58,674 nt of DNA, taken from contig JAOPYC010000084.1 of the NCBI GenBank assembly GCA_025964795.1, positions 1-58,674 on the forward strand, written 5' to 3'. The first letter of the stretch is position 1. Each line of letters begins with the position of its first letter. The notes beneath the pieces are model-generated. The model saw only the letters and a list, made by a program, of their open reading frames with translations, was not told the DNA's origin and made no database searches. Both the position numbers and the translations under genes were made by a program. Shown piece after piece: positions 40,664 to 49,586 of the stretch. Origin of the DNA: Marmoricola sp. Its GTDB lineage: Bacteria > Actinomycetota > Actinomycetes > Propionibacteriales > Nocardioidaceae.

Positions 40664-41827
40664 ATGACTTCCCCTGATATCGACCGGATTCAGGCTGCGC
40701 TGGCGCGGGTGAACGACCCGGAGATCAAGCGTCCGATCACCGAGCTCGGCATGGTCGAGAACATCGACGTCGACGACACCGGCATGGTGCGCGTCACCGT
40801 GCTGCTCACCGTCTCCGGCTGCCCCATGAAGGACACCATCACCTCCGAGGTCACCAAGGCCGTCGGGAACGTCGCGGGCGTGACCGGCGTCGACGTGGTC
40901 CTCGGCGTGATGACCGCCGAGCAGCGCGCCGGGCTGCAGGAGATCCTGAAGAGCGGCCAGGCCCAGCGGGAGATCCCGTTCGCGGCGGCCGACTCGCTCA
41001 CCAAGGTCTACGCGATCGCGTCCGGGAAGGGCGGCGTCGGCAAGTCCTCGGTGACCGTCAACCTCGGCATCGCGCTCGCCAAGCAGGGCCTCCGCGTGGG
41101 CATCGTGGACGCCGACATCTACGGGCACTCGGTGCCGGCGATGCTCGGCGTGGCCGACACCCGGCCCACCCAGGTCGAGGACCTGATCATGCCGGTGCCG
41201 ACGCCCAGCGGCGTCTCGGTGATCAGCATCGGGATGCTGAAGCCGCGTCGCGACCAGGTCGTCGCCTGGCGCGGCCCGATGCTCGACCGGGCCCTGGTGC
41301 AGATGCTCTCCGACGTCTACTGGGGCGACCTCGACGTCCTGCTCCTCGACCTCCCGCCGGGCACCGGCGACGTGGCCATCTCGCTCGGGCAGCACCTGCC
41401 GAGCGCCGAGGTGATCGTGGTGACCACCCCGCAGGAGGCCGCCACCGAGGTCGCCGAGCGCGCCGGGACGATGGCCTCGATGATGCACCAGCGGGTCATC
41501 GGCGTCGTGGAGAACATGTCCTTCCTGCCCTGCCCCCACTGCACCGCCAAGGGCATCGAGCACAAGCTGGAGATCTTCGGCAGCGGCGGCGGCGCCCGGG
41601 TCGCGCAGACCCTCGGCGCCCGGTTCGGGTACGACGTGCCCGTCCTCGGCGAGATCCCGATCGACGTCAGCCTGCGCGAGGGCGGCGACACCGGCAAGCC
41701 GATCGTCGAGTCCGACCCCACCGCCCCCGGGGCCTTGGTGCTCACCGAGATCGCCCGCGGTCTCTCCGGCCGCGGTCGCGGTCTGGCCGGGATGCAGCTC
41801 GGCCTGAGCCCCACCGCGAAGGGCTGA
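40664..41827 (+). CDS. mrp: Mrp/ApbC-family Fe-S cluster carrier ATPase
   Basis: A 387-residue P-loop protein. An N-terminal DUF59 domain (about 1-90) precedes the deviant Walker A ASGKGGVGKSS (about 122-132), LLLDLPPGTGD (Walker B) and the CxxC pair CPHC (about 290) that carries the cluster. It loads Fe-S clusters onto target proteins in the cytosol. The synteny with tatB, htrA and sigE is conserved in mycobacteria (Rv1229c). Confidence 0.92.
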   Translation: MTSPDIDRIQAALARVNDPEIKRPITELGMVENIDVDDTGMVRVTVLLTVSGCPMKDTITSEVTKAVGNVAGVTGVDVVLGVMTAEQRAGLQEILKSGQAQREIPFAAADSLTKVYAIASGKGGVGKSSVTVNLGIALAKQGLRVGIVDADIYGHSVPAMLGVADTRPTQVEDLIMPVPTPSGVSVISIGMLKPRRDQVVAWRGPMLDRALVQMLSDVYWGDLDVLLLDLPPGTGDVAISLGQHLPSAEVIVVTTPQEAATEVAERAGTMASMMHQRVIGVVENMSFLPCPHCTAKGIEHKLEIFGSGGGARVAQTLGARFGYDVPVLGEIPIDVSLREGGDTGKPIVESDPTAPGALVLTEIARGLSGRGRGLAGMQLGLSPTAKG

Positions 41828-41834
41828 GCCTGCC

Positions 41835-42161
41835 GTGTTCGGGATCGGGCTGCCGGAGCTGATGGTCATCCTGGTCGTCGCCGTGGTCGTCTTCGGTCCC
41901 GAGCGCCTTCCCGAGTTCGCCCGTCAGGCCGGCCGGCTCGTCCGGCAGGTGCGCAACCTCGCCAACAGCGCTCAGACCCAGCTGCGCGAGGAGCTCGGCC
42001 CGGAGTACGCCGACCTCAAGCTCGCCGACCTCGACCCGCGGCAGGCGATCCGCAAGCACATCCTCGAGGCGATGGAGGACGACCTCGTCGCCGATCCCCT
42101 GCCGGCCTTCGAGGTCCTGTCGCCCAACGAGCGGCCGCCGTACGACCACGAGGCGACCTGA
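41835..42161 (+). CDS. tatB: Sec-independent translocase protein TatB
   Basis: A 108-residue protein with the Tat hydrophobic helix at residues 5-22 (GLPELMVILVVAVVVFGPERLP) followed by an amphipathic helix and a charged tail. This is the size of a TatB. It works with TatC in folded-protein export. GTG 41835 lies seven bases after the mrp stop, so it is probably co-transcribed. Confidence 0.9.
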   Translation: MFGIGLPELMVILVVAVVVFGPERLPEFARQAGRLVRQVRNLANSAQTQLREELGPEYADLKLADLDPRQAIRKHILEAMEDDLVADPLPAFEVLSPNERPPYDHEAT

Positions 42162-42297
42162 TCCGCGCCTGATACACACCCCCCTCACTGGTCCGTACCG
42201 CGGCGGTTCGGGCTATGGCGGCCCGCGTGGCGCTGTGCCATCATCCGCACGCCGGAGCATGGGTCTCGTGCCACCGGTTCAGTGCCGAGGGGGTGCC

Positions 42298-43401
42298 GTG
42301 CAGCGACCTTTCAGCCGGGTCGTCAAGATCGCGGTCGCGGCGCCGCTGCTGCGCCGGCTCGCCTTCCACGTCGGCCGGCTCACCCGCAACGTCGACAGCA
42401 GCTTCTTCCTGCGCCTGTTCGCCGGGCTGTTCAGCATCGTCGTGGTCGCGGCCCTGCTGGTCACCGTGCTCGAGGGTCCCCGGGACGGCGTCGGCGAGTT
42501 CTTCTCGACGCTGGGCAGCAACGTCTACTGGGGCGTCACCACGGTGATGGGCTCGGGCGACGCCTCCCACGTGGGCAGCCCCGGCGGCTTCGTCATCTCC
42601 TGGCTGCTCGTGCTGTTCGGGGTGGCCATCGTCGCCTCCATCACGGGGGCGCTGGTGGGCTTCGTGATCGACTTCATCCTCAAGGAAGGCCAAGGCATGG
42701 GTGCGTCCGGCTACCGCGACCACATCGTCGTCTGCGGGTGGAACTCGACCGCGCGCGAGCTCGTCAACGAGCTCAACGGGGACGACTACGAACGCAAGAT
42801 CGTGGTCATCCACGACACCGACAAGAACCCGGCCGGCAACGACGTCTACTTCGTCAGCGGCGACGTCACCGACGCCGAGGACCTCCGGCGCACCGGGATC
42901 ACCGAGGCGATGGCCGCAGTGATCTGTCCCGTGGACGCGAGCAACGAGGCCGACATGCGCTCGATCCTCACGGTGATGGCGATCGAGGCGATCGCGCCCG
43001 ACGTGCGCACCGTGGTCGAGGTGAACAACCCCCAGCACGTCGACCACTTCCGCCGCGCCAACGCCGACGAGATCCTGGTGACCTCACGGATCTCCTCGCG
43101 GCTGCTCGCCCGGTCCTCGCTCTACCCCGGCCTCGCCGAGATCGTCACCGACATCGTGTCCGGGGGCGAGGGCTCGGAGCTCTACCGGGTGACCCTGCCG
43201 CCGGAGTTCATCGGCCTCTCCGTCGACGAGCTCTCCTCCAAGCTCCGCGCCGACCACGCCGCGACCCTGCTGGCCATCGGCCGCAACGGCCAGGCCCACG
43301 TCAACCCGCCCACCGACTTCCGCCTCGCCGAGGGCGACGACGCCGTCGTCGTCGCCGAGTCCCTCGGCACCCTCGCTCCCCTGGAGCTCCAGCAGGACTG
43401 A
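42298..43401 (+). CDS. Two-TM ion channel with RCK/TrkA-N domain (Castor/Pollux-like)
   Basis: A 367-residue protein: two membrane helices (about 38-60 and 98-125) around a short pore helix, then an RCK (TrkA-N) Rossmann domain beginning HIVVCGWNST (about 142) and a TrkA-C-like end. The filter reads TTVMGSGD (about 81-88); K+ channels have TVGYGD, so selectivity is uncertain. It may transport K+ or another cation under nucleotide control. GTG 42298 has GAGGGGG upstream. The gap from tatB (42162-42297) holds no gene. Confidence 0.85.
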   Translation: MQRPFSRVVKIAVAAPLLRRLAFHVGRLTRNVDSSFFLRLFAGLFSIVVVAALLVTVLEGPRDGVGEFFSTLGSNVYWGVTTVMGSGDASHVGSPGGFVISWLLVLFGVAIVASITGALVGFVIDFILKEGQGMGASGYRDHIVVCGWNSTARELVNELNGDDYERKIVVIHDTDKNPAGNDVYFVSGDVTDAEDLRRTGITEAMAAVICPVDASNEADMRSILTVMAIEAIAPDVRTVVEVNNPQHVDHFRRANADEILVTSRISSRLLARSSLYPGLAEIVTDIVSGGEGSELYRVTLPPEFIGLSVDELSSKLRADHAATLLAIGRNGQAHVNPPTDFRLAEGDDAVVVAESLGTLAPLELQQD

Positions 43402-43413
43402 CCCGCGTCGGGA

Positions 43414-44727
43414 TCAGCCGGTCTTGGAGTCCAGACCCACCAGGATCTTGAAGGTGCGCGAGCCGCGCTCCACCGTGAGGGTGACCTTCTCGCCGGGGAC
43501 GTGGGAGCGCACGGCGACGACCAGGTCGATCGAGCCGGTGACCCGCTTGCCGTCGATCTTGCGGATCACGTCGCCGATCTTGAGGTCGGTCTTCGCGGCG
43601 GGCAGCCCCGGGGTGATCGTCTCGACCGTGGCGCCGTCGAGGCTGGTGGTGGGACGGACGTCGACGCCCATCAGGGGGTACTGCGCCGAGCCCGTCTTCA
43701 GGATCTGGGCGGTCGTCACCTGGACCTGCTCGATGGGGATCGCGAACCCGACCCCGATGTTGCCGCCCTGGTCCGAGCTGATCTGCGAGCCGAGCGAGGC
43801 GATCGCGGAGTTCACCCCGACGACCTCGCCCTGGAGGTTGACCAGCGGGCCACCGGAGTTGCCCGGGTTGATCGCGGCGTCGGTCTGCACGGCGTTGATG
43901 TAGGAGTTGGAGTTGGTCCCGTCACCGGTGGTCACCGGCCGGTTGACGGCGCTGATGATGCCCGAGGTGACGGTGGCCGAGAGACCGAGCGGCGAGCCGA
44001 ACGCGACCACCGTCTCCCCCACCCGCATCTGGTCGGCTGACCCGACGGCGGCCGGGGCGATCTTCTTGACCGCGTCGGTCTGGAGCACGGCGATGTCGTA
44101 GACAGTGCTGCGGCCGACCACGGTGGCCTTGGAGTGGTTGCCGTCCTGGTCGATGATCTCGATCGGGCCGTGGTCCTTGTCGGCCTCCGCGACCACGTGG
44201 TTGTTCGTGATGATGTGGCCCAGCCTGTCGAAGACGAACCCGGACCCGGTGGCGCCCTTGTCGGCGCCGTCGTACTCCGCCACGATCTGCACGGTGCTGG
44301 GCAGCACCTTCGCGGCGACCGCGGCGACGCTGGTGTTGTCGGCGGGCAGCGGTGGCGCCGTACGGCGGGCCACCCGGAGCACCGCTCCCGGGCTGTCGTC
44401 GTTGGCCACGAGGGCCCCGGCGAGCGCACCGCCTCCGGCCCCGAGGACGAGCGCCATCACCGCGACGATGGGCCAGAACCAGCCCGGCAGCCTGCCGCGC
44501 GAGGGCTCGGAGCCCAAGTAGGACTGCGTCGGCGGCTGGTACGACGAGGCCGGCGGCTGACCGTAGTAGCTCCCCGGCGGCTGGTACGGCGGCGGGTAGG
44601 GCGACGGCGACTGGGAGACCGGCGGCACCGGCGAGTAGGGCTGGGTGGGCTGACTTCCCTGGCCCGGCCACTGCCCGGAGTACGGAGACTGGGGCGTCGT
44701 CGGCTCGTAGGGGTCGTCGTTGCTCAC
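43414..44727 (-). CDS. htrA: HtrA/DegP-like membrane-anchored serine protease
   Basis: A 437-residue protein. Residues 1-80 are a Pro/Gln/Ser/Tyr-rich cytosolic segment, 84-107 a membrane anchor, then a trypsin-like domain with His in NNHVV (about 177), Asp in STVYDIAVLQ (about 210) and Ser in NPGNSGGPL (about 294), and a C-terminal PDZ domain. It degrades misfolded envelope proteins. The set htrA-rseA-sigE mirrors Rv1223-Rv1221, where HtrA is part of the envelope-stress response. GTG start 44727. Confidence 0.93.
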   Translation of the reverse strand: MSNDDPYEPTTPQSPYSGQWPGQGSQPTQPYSPVPPVSQSPSPYPPPYQPPGSYYGQPPASSYQPPTQSYLGSEPSRGRLPGWFWPIVAVMALVLGAGGGALAGALVANDDSPGAVLRVARRTAPPLPADNTSVAAVAAKVLPSTVQIVAEYDGADKGATGSGFVFDRLGHIITNNHVVAEADKDHGPIEIIDQDGNHSKATVVGRSTVYDIAVLQTDAVKKIAPAAVGSADQMRVGETVVAFGSPLGLSATVTSGIISAVNRPVTTGDGTNSNSYINAVQTDAAINPGNSGGPLVNLQGEVVGVNSAIASLGSQISSDQGGNIGVGFAIPIEQVQVTTAQILKTGSAQYPLMGVDVRPTTSLDGATVETITPGLPAAKTDLKIGDVIRKIDGKRVTGSIDLVVAVRSHVPGEKVTLTVERGSRTFKILVGLDSKTG

Positions 44728-44732
44728 AACCC

Positions 44733-45212
44733 CTATCTTGACCTACGACTCCACGCGGGGGCGGTGCTGGTCTCGGCGCCCGTGGGCGAGCCCACCGGGC
44801 CACGCGTCTGGTCGCCGCGGATCATCGCCGGCGACTGCCGGGTCGGGACGTCGGCGCGACCTGCCGGTCCGCCGGTGATGGTGAGCAGTCCGAGCACGCA
44901 GGCGCCGACGGCCCCGCCGCCCAGCACCACGGCCGTCGTACGCCGGCGGCGCGACTGCTGCTCGATCTGGTCGACGGCGGCCCAGGCGTCCACGGCGTAC
45001 AGCGAGCCGAGCAGCTGCGGGGGCGGGTCGGACCTCGCCGGGTCCGAGAGGGAGCCGAGCTGGCGCTTGACCCAGCCCTCGCGCTCGACCAACCGGCGAC
45101 AGCCGGGACAGGTCAGCACGTGCGACCAGGCGCGCTCCTCCTCGGCAGGGGCCAGTTGGCCGTCGACGAGAGCCGATGCCTTCGGGCCGATGTGCCCGCT
45201 GAGTGAGAACAT
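44733..45212 (-). CDS. rseA: Anti-sigma factor RseA-like (zinc-binding)
   Basis: A 159-residue protein with an N-terminal zinc anti-sigma motif H31-x3-C35-x2-C38 and one membrane helix (about 94-114), then a short outer tail. It should hold SigE at the membrane until stress. The ATG at 45212 overlaps the SigE stop by one base (TGATG), so the pair is co-translated. The gene 3' of it is htrA. Confidence 0.9.
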   Translation of the reverse strand: MFSLSGHIGPKASALVDGQLAPAEEERAWSHVLTCPGCRRLVEREGWVKRQLGSLSDPARSDPPPQLLGSLYAVDAWAAVDQIEQQSRRRRTTAVVLGGGAVGACVLGLLTITGGPAGRADVPTRQSPAMIRGDQTRGPVGSPTGAETSTAPAWSRRSR

Positions 45213-45844
45213 CAACGCACCTGACCGGCCAGGCCCTGTCCGAGGCGGGGACCGGCGAAGCGGGTGCGACCGGGGCGGGGCGCGCGGTGCGCCAGCGCCG
45301 AGCGGAGCTGGGCCCGGCCGCGGTGGATGCGGGAGCGGACGGTGCCGAGCTTGAGGTCGAGCACGTCGGCGATCTCCTCATAGCTGAGACCCTCGACGTC
45401 GCACAGCACCACTGCAGCGCGGAAGTCGGGGGCCAGCGAGGCCAACGCGGTCTCGATGTCGGCGTCGAACATGCGGTCCAGCTGGGCGGCGTCGGGGCTC
45501 GGCAGCGCGCTGGGCAGCCGGCCGGCGGCGTCGTCGCTGAGCGCGTCAAAGCGGATCCGCTGCTTGCGGCGGGCCTGGTCGAGGAAGAGGTTGGTGGTGA
45601 TCCGGTGCAGCCAGCCCTCCATCGTGCCGGGGGTGTAGGTGTGCAGCGACCGGAACACCCGCACGAACACCTCCTGGGTCAGGTCCTCGGCGTCGTGGAG
45701 GTTGCCGGTCAGGCGGTAGGCGAGCCGATAGACCCGGGCGGAGTGATCGGTAACGATCTGCTCCCAGCTCAGGTCCGGGCCGAGGTCCGGGGTGGGGTCG
45801 CTGACTGAGTTCTCGCCGGCGGAGTCGTGGGAGGGGGTCACCAT
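45212..45844 (-). CDS. sigE: ECF sigma factor SigE
   Basis: A 210-residue ECF sigma factor. Region 2 contains [20 protein letters not shown] (about 43-62), region 4 contains [20 protein letters not shown] (about 152-171). It drives envelope-stress genes. The ATG at 45844 has TAGCGT six bases before it. An upstream GGGAACA-N18-GTT candidate at 45924-45951 resembles the SigH-type promoter of moeZ. Synteny with rseA and htrA supports SigE rather than another ECF factor. Confidence 0.92.
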   Translation of the reverse strand: MVTPSHDSAGENSVSDPTPDLGPDLSWEQIVTDHSARVYRLAYRLTGNLHDAEDLTQEVFVRVFRSLHTYTPGTMEGWLHRITTNLFLDQARRKQRIRFDALSDDAAGRLPSALPSPDAAQLDRMFDADIETALASLAPDFRAAVVLCDVEGLSYEEIADVLDLKLGTVRSRIHRGRAQLRSALAHRAPRPGRTRFAGPRLGQGLAGQVR

Positions 45845-45923
45845 GGCTCCACGCTAAGTAGGTTCCCTGAGACGCGGCTGAGCGCACGCCCGCATCCAGC
45901 CCAAGGTTTGTCCACGTCTCGCC

Positions 45924-45951
45924 AACGAACCGCACCGACCCCTTTGTTCCC
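45924..45951 (-). promoter_or_regulatory. Candidate ECF/SigH-type promoter of sigE
   Basis: Minus strand GGGAACA (45945-45951) followed by GTT at 18 nt (45924-45926). The 16-nt block TGTTCCCTGCCGTGCG (45945-45960, plus strand) is identical to 20387-20402 before moeZ. In Mtb, sigE is known to have a SigH-dependent promoter. Confidence 0.5.
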
Positions 45952-46050
45952 TGCCGTGCGGGACCGCGCCTGTCCCGGGAGGCCCCCGCCGGAGGGTAGG
46001 GTCCGACCCATCAAGGCAACGCACGTCAGGAGACCGTCATCGTCACGCCC

Positions 46051-46689
46051 ATGAAGCCCGCGAGCTGGACCTACGCCGAGGAGTTCGTCGCCGAGGACGA
46101 GGTCCTGGCCAGCGCACGGTCGCGCTCCGAGGAGGTCGGCGTCAGCCCGATCGGCTCGGGTGGCGGCGCCACCCTCCGTTTCCTCGCCTCGGTGCTCGAG
46201 GCCCGCGCGGTCGTCGAGATCGGCACCGGCACCGGCGTCTCCGGCCTCTACCTGCTGAGGGGCATGCGCCCCGACGGCGTCCTCACCACGGTGGACACCC
46301 AGGCCGAGCACCAGCGCCTCGCCAAGCAGGGCTTCACCGAGGCGGGCATCGCCTCCCAGCGCTTCCGGCTGATCCCGGGCGCCGCGCTCGAGGTCATCCC
46401 GCGGCTGACCGACGGCCACTACGACCTGGTGTTCTGCGACGGCGACAAGCACGAGTACTCCGACTACCTCACCGAGGCGCTGCGGCTGCTGCGTCCCGGC
46501 GGCGTGGTGGCCTTCGACAACGCCCTGTGGCACGACCGCGTGGCCGACCCGGCCCAGCGCGACGAGGAGACGGTCGCGATCCGAGAGCTGTGCCGCACCG
46601 TGCAGGAGCACGAGTCGCTGCTGCCGGTGCTGCTGCCCGTCGGTGACGGGCTGCTGGTGGCCAAGAAGGTCTGGACCGCCGAGGCCTGA
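46051..46689 (+). CDS. O-methyltransferase (class I, COMT-like)
   Basis: A 212-residue methyltransferase with VVEIGTGTGVSGLYL (about 54-68), the motif I loop, and the metal-linked LVFCDGDKHEYSDYL (about 130-144). It matches Rv1220c. Substrate unknown. It is divergent from sigE and convergent with pepA; the two stops are adjacent (TGA then TCA, making TGATCA). Confidence 0.88.
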   Translation: MKPASWTYAEEFVAEDEVLASARSRSEEVGVSPIGSGGGATLRFLASVLEARAVVEIGTGTGVSGLYLLRGMRPDGVLTTVDTQAEHQRLAKQGFTEAGIASQRFRLIPGAALEVIPRLTDGHYDLVFCDGDKHEYSDYLTEALRLLRPGGVVAFDNALWHDRVADPAQRDEETVAIRELCRTVQEHESLLPVLLPVGDGLLVAKKVWTAEA

Positions 46690-48237
46690 TCAGGCCGACC
46701 CGACCCCCGCGAGGGGCTCGGGCTGGGCGAGCCAGTCGAGCAGCAGCCGGGCCCCGAAGCCGGTGGGGCCCTCGGTCCACTCGTAGCGGTCCTGGGGGGC
46801 GTCGCCCACCGAGGCGATGTCGAGGTGAGCCCAGGGCAGGCCGCCGACGAAGTGCTGGAGGAACAGCGCGGCGGTGATGGCGCCGGGTCCTCCGGGCGCG
46901 TTGTCGGCGTCGGCGATCTTGGAGCTGAGCTTGGACTCGTACTCGTCGCTGAGCGGCATCCGCCACACCGGCTCCCCCGCCCGGGCACCAGCGGTGTCCA
47001 GCGCGAGCGCCAGCGCGTCGTCGTTGGTGAACAGGCCGCCGATGCTCTGGCCCAGCGCCACCTTCATCGCACCGGTGAGGGTGGCGACGTCGACGAGCGC
47101 GTCCGGGGAGAGCTTGTCCACGGCGTAGGCCAGTCCGTCGGCCAGCACGAGCCGGCCCTCGGCGTCGGTGTTGGTGACCTCGGTGGTGCGGCCGCCGTAC
47201 TGCGTGATGACGTCGCCGGGGCGCATCGCGTTGCCACCGACGGCGTTCTCGGCCATCGGCAGCAGGCCGGTGACCCGGATCGGGCAGTCGATCTCCGGGA
47301 GCGCGGCCAGCACGGCGGCGACCACGGCCGCGCCGGTCATGTCGCGCTTCATGGTGACCATGCCCTGGCCGGTCTTGATGGACAGGCCGCCGCTGTCGAA
47401 CGTGATGCCCTTGCCGACCAGCACGACGTGGGGGGCCTTGCGGCCGCCGGCCGTCTTCCGCGACGGCTTGTACTCCAGCTGCACGAACCGCGGCGGCGCC
47501 GCGGCCGCCTGGCCGACGCCGATGACGCCACCGAATCCGCGCTCGGCCAGCTGCACCTCGTCGAGGACGGTGGCCTTGAGGCCGGCGGCCTCCGCGGCGG
47601 TCACGGCCCGGTCCGCCAGCCAGGCGGGGGTCTTGATGTTCGAGGGCACGCTGGCCAGCAGGCGGGCGGTCCAGCTGGCGCCGGCGACGGCCACGGCACG
47701 GCGCAGCGTGGCGGCGCGGTCGTCGTCGTTCGCCGTCAGGCACAGCACGACCCGGCCAGCCGGGCGGTCCTCGGGACCGTCGCGGTGCAGCGAGAAGCTG
47801 AAGGCCCCGAGGGTGGCGCCCTCGACGAAGGCGGTCAGGGCGTCGTCGCCACCGACGGCCGCCACCGAGGACGCGACCGACTCGGTGTTCGTCGTACGCC
47901 GGGCCACGGTCGCGCCGGCCCGTCGCAGCTCGGTGGTGGTGCCGGCCCCGACCCCGACGAGGAGCACGCGGCCCAGGGCAGGGTTGGGCAGGTCGGCGGT
48001 GCGTACGACGGGAAGCTCGGTCACCTCGCCCGTCTCGCCGGTGGCGTGGGTCGCTTCCAGCACCCCGAGGAGGTCCACGCCCAGGTCGTCGGCGAGCTCG
48101 GCGGCCCCGGGCCCCAGCGAGGGTCCCTCGGTACCCGGAAGGACGGCCACGGCGACCACCTCCGCCCCCACCATCCGGGAGGGTGCGACGTCACTGAGCG
48201 CGAACTGGGACGGGGAAACCTGGGGTGGCAGCGGCAC
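46690..48237 (-). CDS. pepA: Leucyl aminopeptidase (M17)
   Basis: A 515-residue cytosolic aminopeptidase. Its two-zinc site lies in the C-terminal half: VGKGITFDSGGLSIK, DMTGAAV and the signature NTDAEGRL (about 354-361). It removes N-terminal residues from peptides. The GTG at 48237 was chosen because a TAGGGT box stands exactly 7 nt upstream and no better start exists. A longer reading runs antisense. Confidence 0.93.
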   Translation of the reverse strand: MPLPPQVSPSQFALSDVAPSRMVGAEVVAVAVLPGTEGPSLGPGAAELADDLGVDLLGVLEATHATGETGEVTELPVVRTADLPNPALGRVLLVGVGAGTTTELRRAGATVARRTTNTESVASSVAAVGGDDALTAFVEGATLGAFSFSLHRDGPEDRPAGRVVLCLTANDDDRAATLRRAVAVAGASWTARLLASVPSNIKTPAWLADRAVTAAEAAGLKATVLDEVQLAERGFGGVIGVGQAAAAPPRFVQLEYKPSRKTAGGRKAPHVVLVGKGITFDSGGLSIKTGQGMVTMKRDMTGAAVVAAVLAALPEIDCPIRVTGLLPMAENAVGGNAMRPGDVITQYGGRTTEVTNTDAEGRLVLADGLAYAVDKLSPDALVDVATLTGAMKVALGQSIGGLFTNDDALALALDTAGARAGEPVWRMPLSDEYESKLSSKIADADNAPGGPGAITAALFLQHFVGGLPWAHLDIASVGDAPQDRYEWTEGPTGFGARLLLDWLAQPEPLAGVGSA

Positions 48238-48244
48238 GTCGTAG

Positions 48245-48250
48245 ACCCTA
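48245..48250 (-). promoter_or_regulatory. -10 box for leaderless pepA mRNA
   Basis: TAGGGT, CTACGAC (7 nt), then GTG at 48237. Confidence 0.6.
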
Positions 48251-48282
48251 ACGGACCCTCGACTCGGACCAGCACAGGCAAA

Positions 48283-48311
48283 GCCCCCGCCTCCGTGAGG
48301 AGTGCGGGGGC
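48283..48311 (-). terminator. Terminator of the DUF3117 gene
   Basis: GCCCCCGC paired with GCGGGGGC (8 bp) plus a partial inner pairing, followed on the minus strand by TTTGCCTGT. It separates the DUF3117 gene from pepA. Confidence 0.65.
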
Positions 48312-48334
48312 CGCCGCGCGTTCGGGGGTCGGCC

Positions 48335-48502
48335 TCAGCCGACCACGTCCTTGAGTGCATCGCCCAGGGCGGTTGCCTCGTCCTTGTTGAGCTCCACCAC
48401 GAGCCGGCCACCGCCTTCGAGGGGAACCCTCATCACGATGCCTCGACCCTCCTTGGTGACCTCGAGCGGGCCGTCACCCGTCCGGGGCTTCATGGCCGCC
48501 AT
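48335..48502 (-). CDS. DUF3117 protein
   Basis: A 55-residue protein matching the highly conserved actinobacterial DUF3117 (MKPRTGDGPLEVTKEGRGIV...). Function unknown. The ATG at 48502 has AGAGGTG upstream. Confidence 0.9.
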   Translation of the reverse strand: MAAMKPRTGDGPLEVTKEGRGIVMRVPLEGGGRLVVELNKDEATALGDALKDVVG

Positions 48503-48648
48503 GTGCACACCTCTTCCTGTGTAATCCGTGCGCAGGACGCGCCCAACCCGACCCATTATTCCCCATCCGCGAAGTCGCCGGACCACGCGACCGAATCGAT
48601 GGGGCAGACTCAGCCGAACTGGCCGTCCGGAGAGCACAGGAGAGCACC

Positions 48649-49440
48649 ATGAGCGAGACCGTCCGCTACACCGTCGACGAGGGCGTCGCCACGATCCGGC
48701 TCGACCGGCCCGACTCCATGAACGGCCTCGACGTGGCCACCAAGGAGGCGCTCCTCGAGGCCGTCCGCCGGGCCGCGACGGACGAGACGGTGCGGTGCGT
48801 GGTGCTCACCGGCAGCGGTCGGGCCTTCTGCGTCGGCCAGGACCTCAAGGAGCACATCTCCATCCTGAGGAGCTCGGACGCCGGGTCGCTGTTCCGCACC
48901 GTCGAGGAGCACTACAACCCGATCGTCACGGCGCTAGCCACGATGCACAAGCCGGTGATCGCGGCCGTCAACGGCGTCGCCGCCGGGGCCGGGGCCAGCC
49001 TCGCGTTCGCCTGCGACTTCCGGATCCTCACCGAGTCGGCCGGCTTCAACCTCGCCTTCACCGGAGTGGCCCTGTCCTGCGACACCGGCGCCTCCTGGAC
49101 CCTCCCCCGGATCGTTGGCCGGGCGCGGGCGCTCGAGCTGCTCTACTTCCCGCGCACCATCGACGCCGCCGAGTCGATGGAGCTGGGCCTGGCCACCCAG
49201 GTCGTCAGCGCCGGTGAGTTCGACATCGAGGTCGGGACGCTGGCCCGACGGCTGGCCGAGGGCCCGACGATGTCCTACGGCGCGATCCGGCGCTCGGTCG
49301 AATTCTCCGCCGGCCACTCGTTCGCGGAGTCCCTCGAGTTCGAGGCGTCGATGATGACGCTGACCGGCTCCACCGAGGACCACCACAACGCGGTGAGCTC
49401 GTTCGTCAACAAGGAGAAGCCCACCTTCACCGGCCGCTGA
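48649..49440 (+). CDS. Enoyl-CoA hydratase/isomerase family protein
   Basis: A 263-residue crotonase-fold enzyme: the oxyanion-hole segments AFCVGQDLKEH (about 63-73) and NGVAAGAGASLAFACDFRI (about 107-125) are present. The substrate acyl-CoA is not predictable. ATG 48649 has AGGAG upstream. Confidence 0.9.
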   Translation: MSETVRYTVDEGVATIRLDRPDSMNGLDVATKEALLEAVRRAATDETVRCVVLTGSGRAFCVGQDLKEHISILRSSDAGSLFRTVEEHYNPIVTALATMHKPVIAAVNGVAAGAGASLAFACDFRILTESAGFNLAFTGVALSCDTGASWTLPRIVGRARALELLYFPRTIDAAESMELGLATQVVSAGEFDIEVGTLARRLAEGPTMSYGAIRRSVEFSAGHSFAESLEFEASMMTLTGSTEDHHNAVSSFVNKEKPTFTGR

Positions 49441-49446
49441 CCCCCC

Positions 49447-49551
49447 GCTGAGGCGTCGCATGTTGCGGTCCCCAGCCTGCTGAGGCGTCGCAACCTGCCG
49501 CAGGATGCGACGCCTCGGCCCCTTTCACGCCGCAACATGCGACGCCTCGGC
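49447..49551. repeat. Nested inverted-repeat cluster (four GAGGCGTCGCA copies)
   Basis: Four copies: direct at 49447-49468 and 49479-49492, inverted at 49506-49519 and 49530-49551. The outer pair shares GAGGCGTCGCATGTTGCGG and its exact complement. The inner pair makes a hairpin with an extra CCTG/CAGG stem. It lies between convergent genes, so it may also terminate both. Confidence 0.85.
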
Positions 49552-49586
49552 AGGGTTGGTGGCTGGGGTTGGGCGGACCGGTTGCC

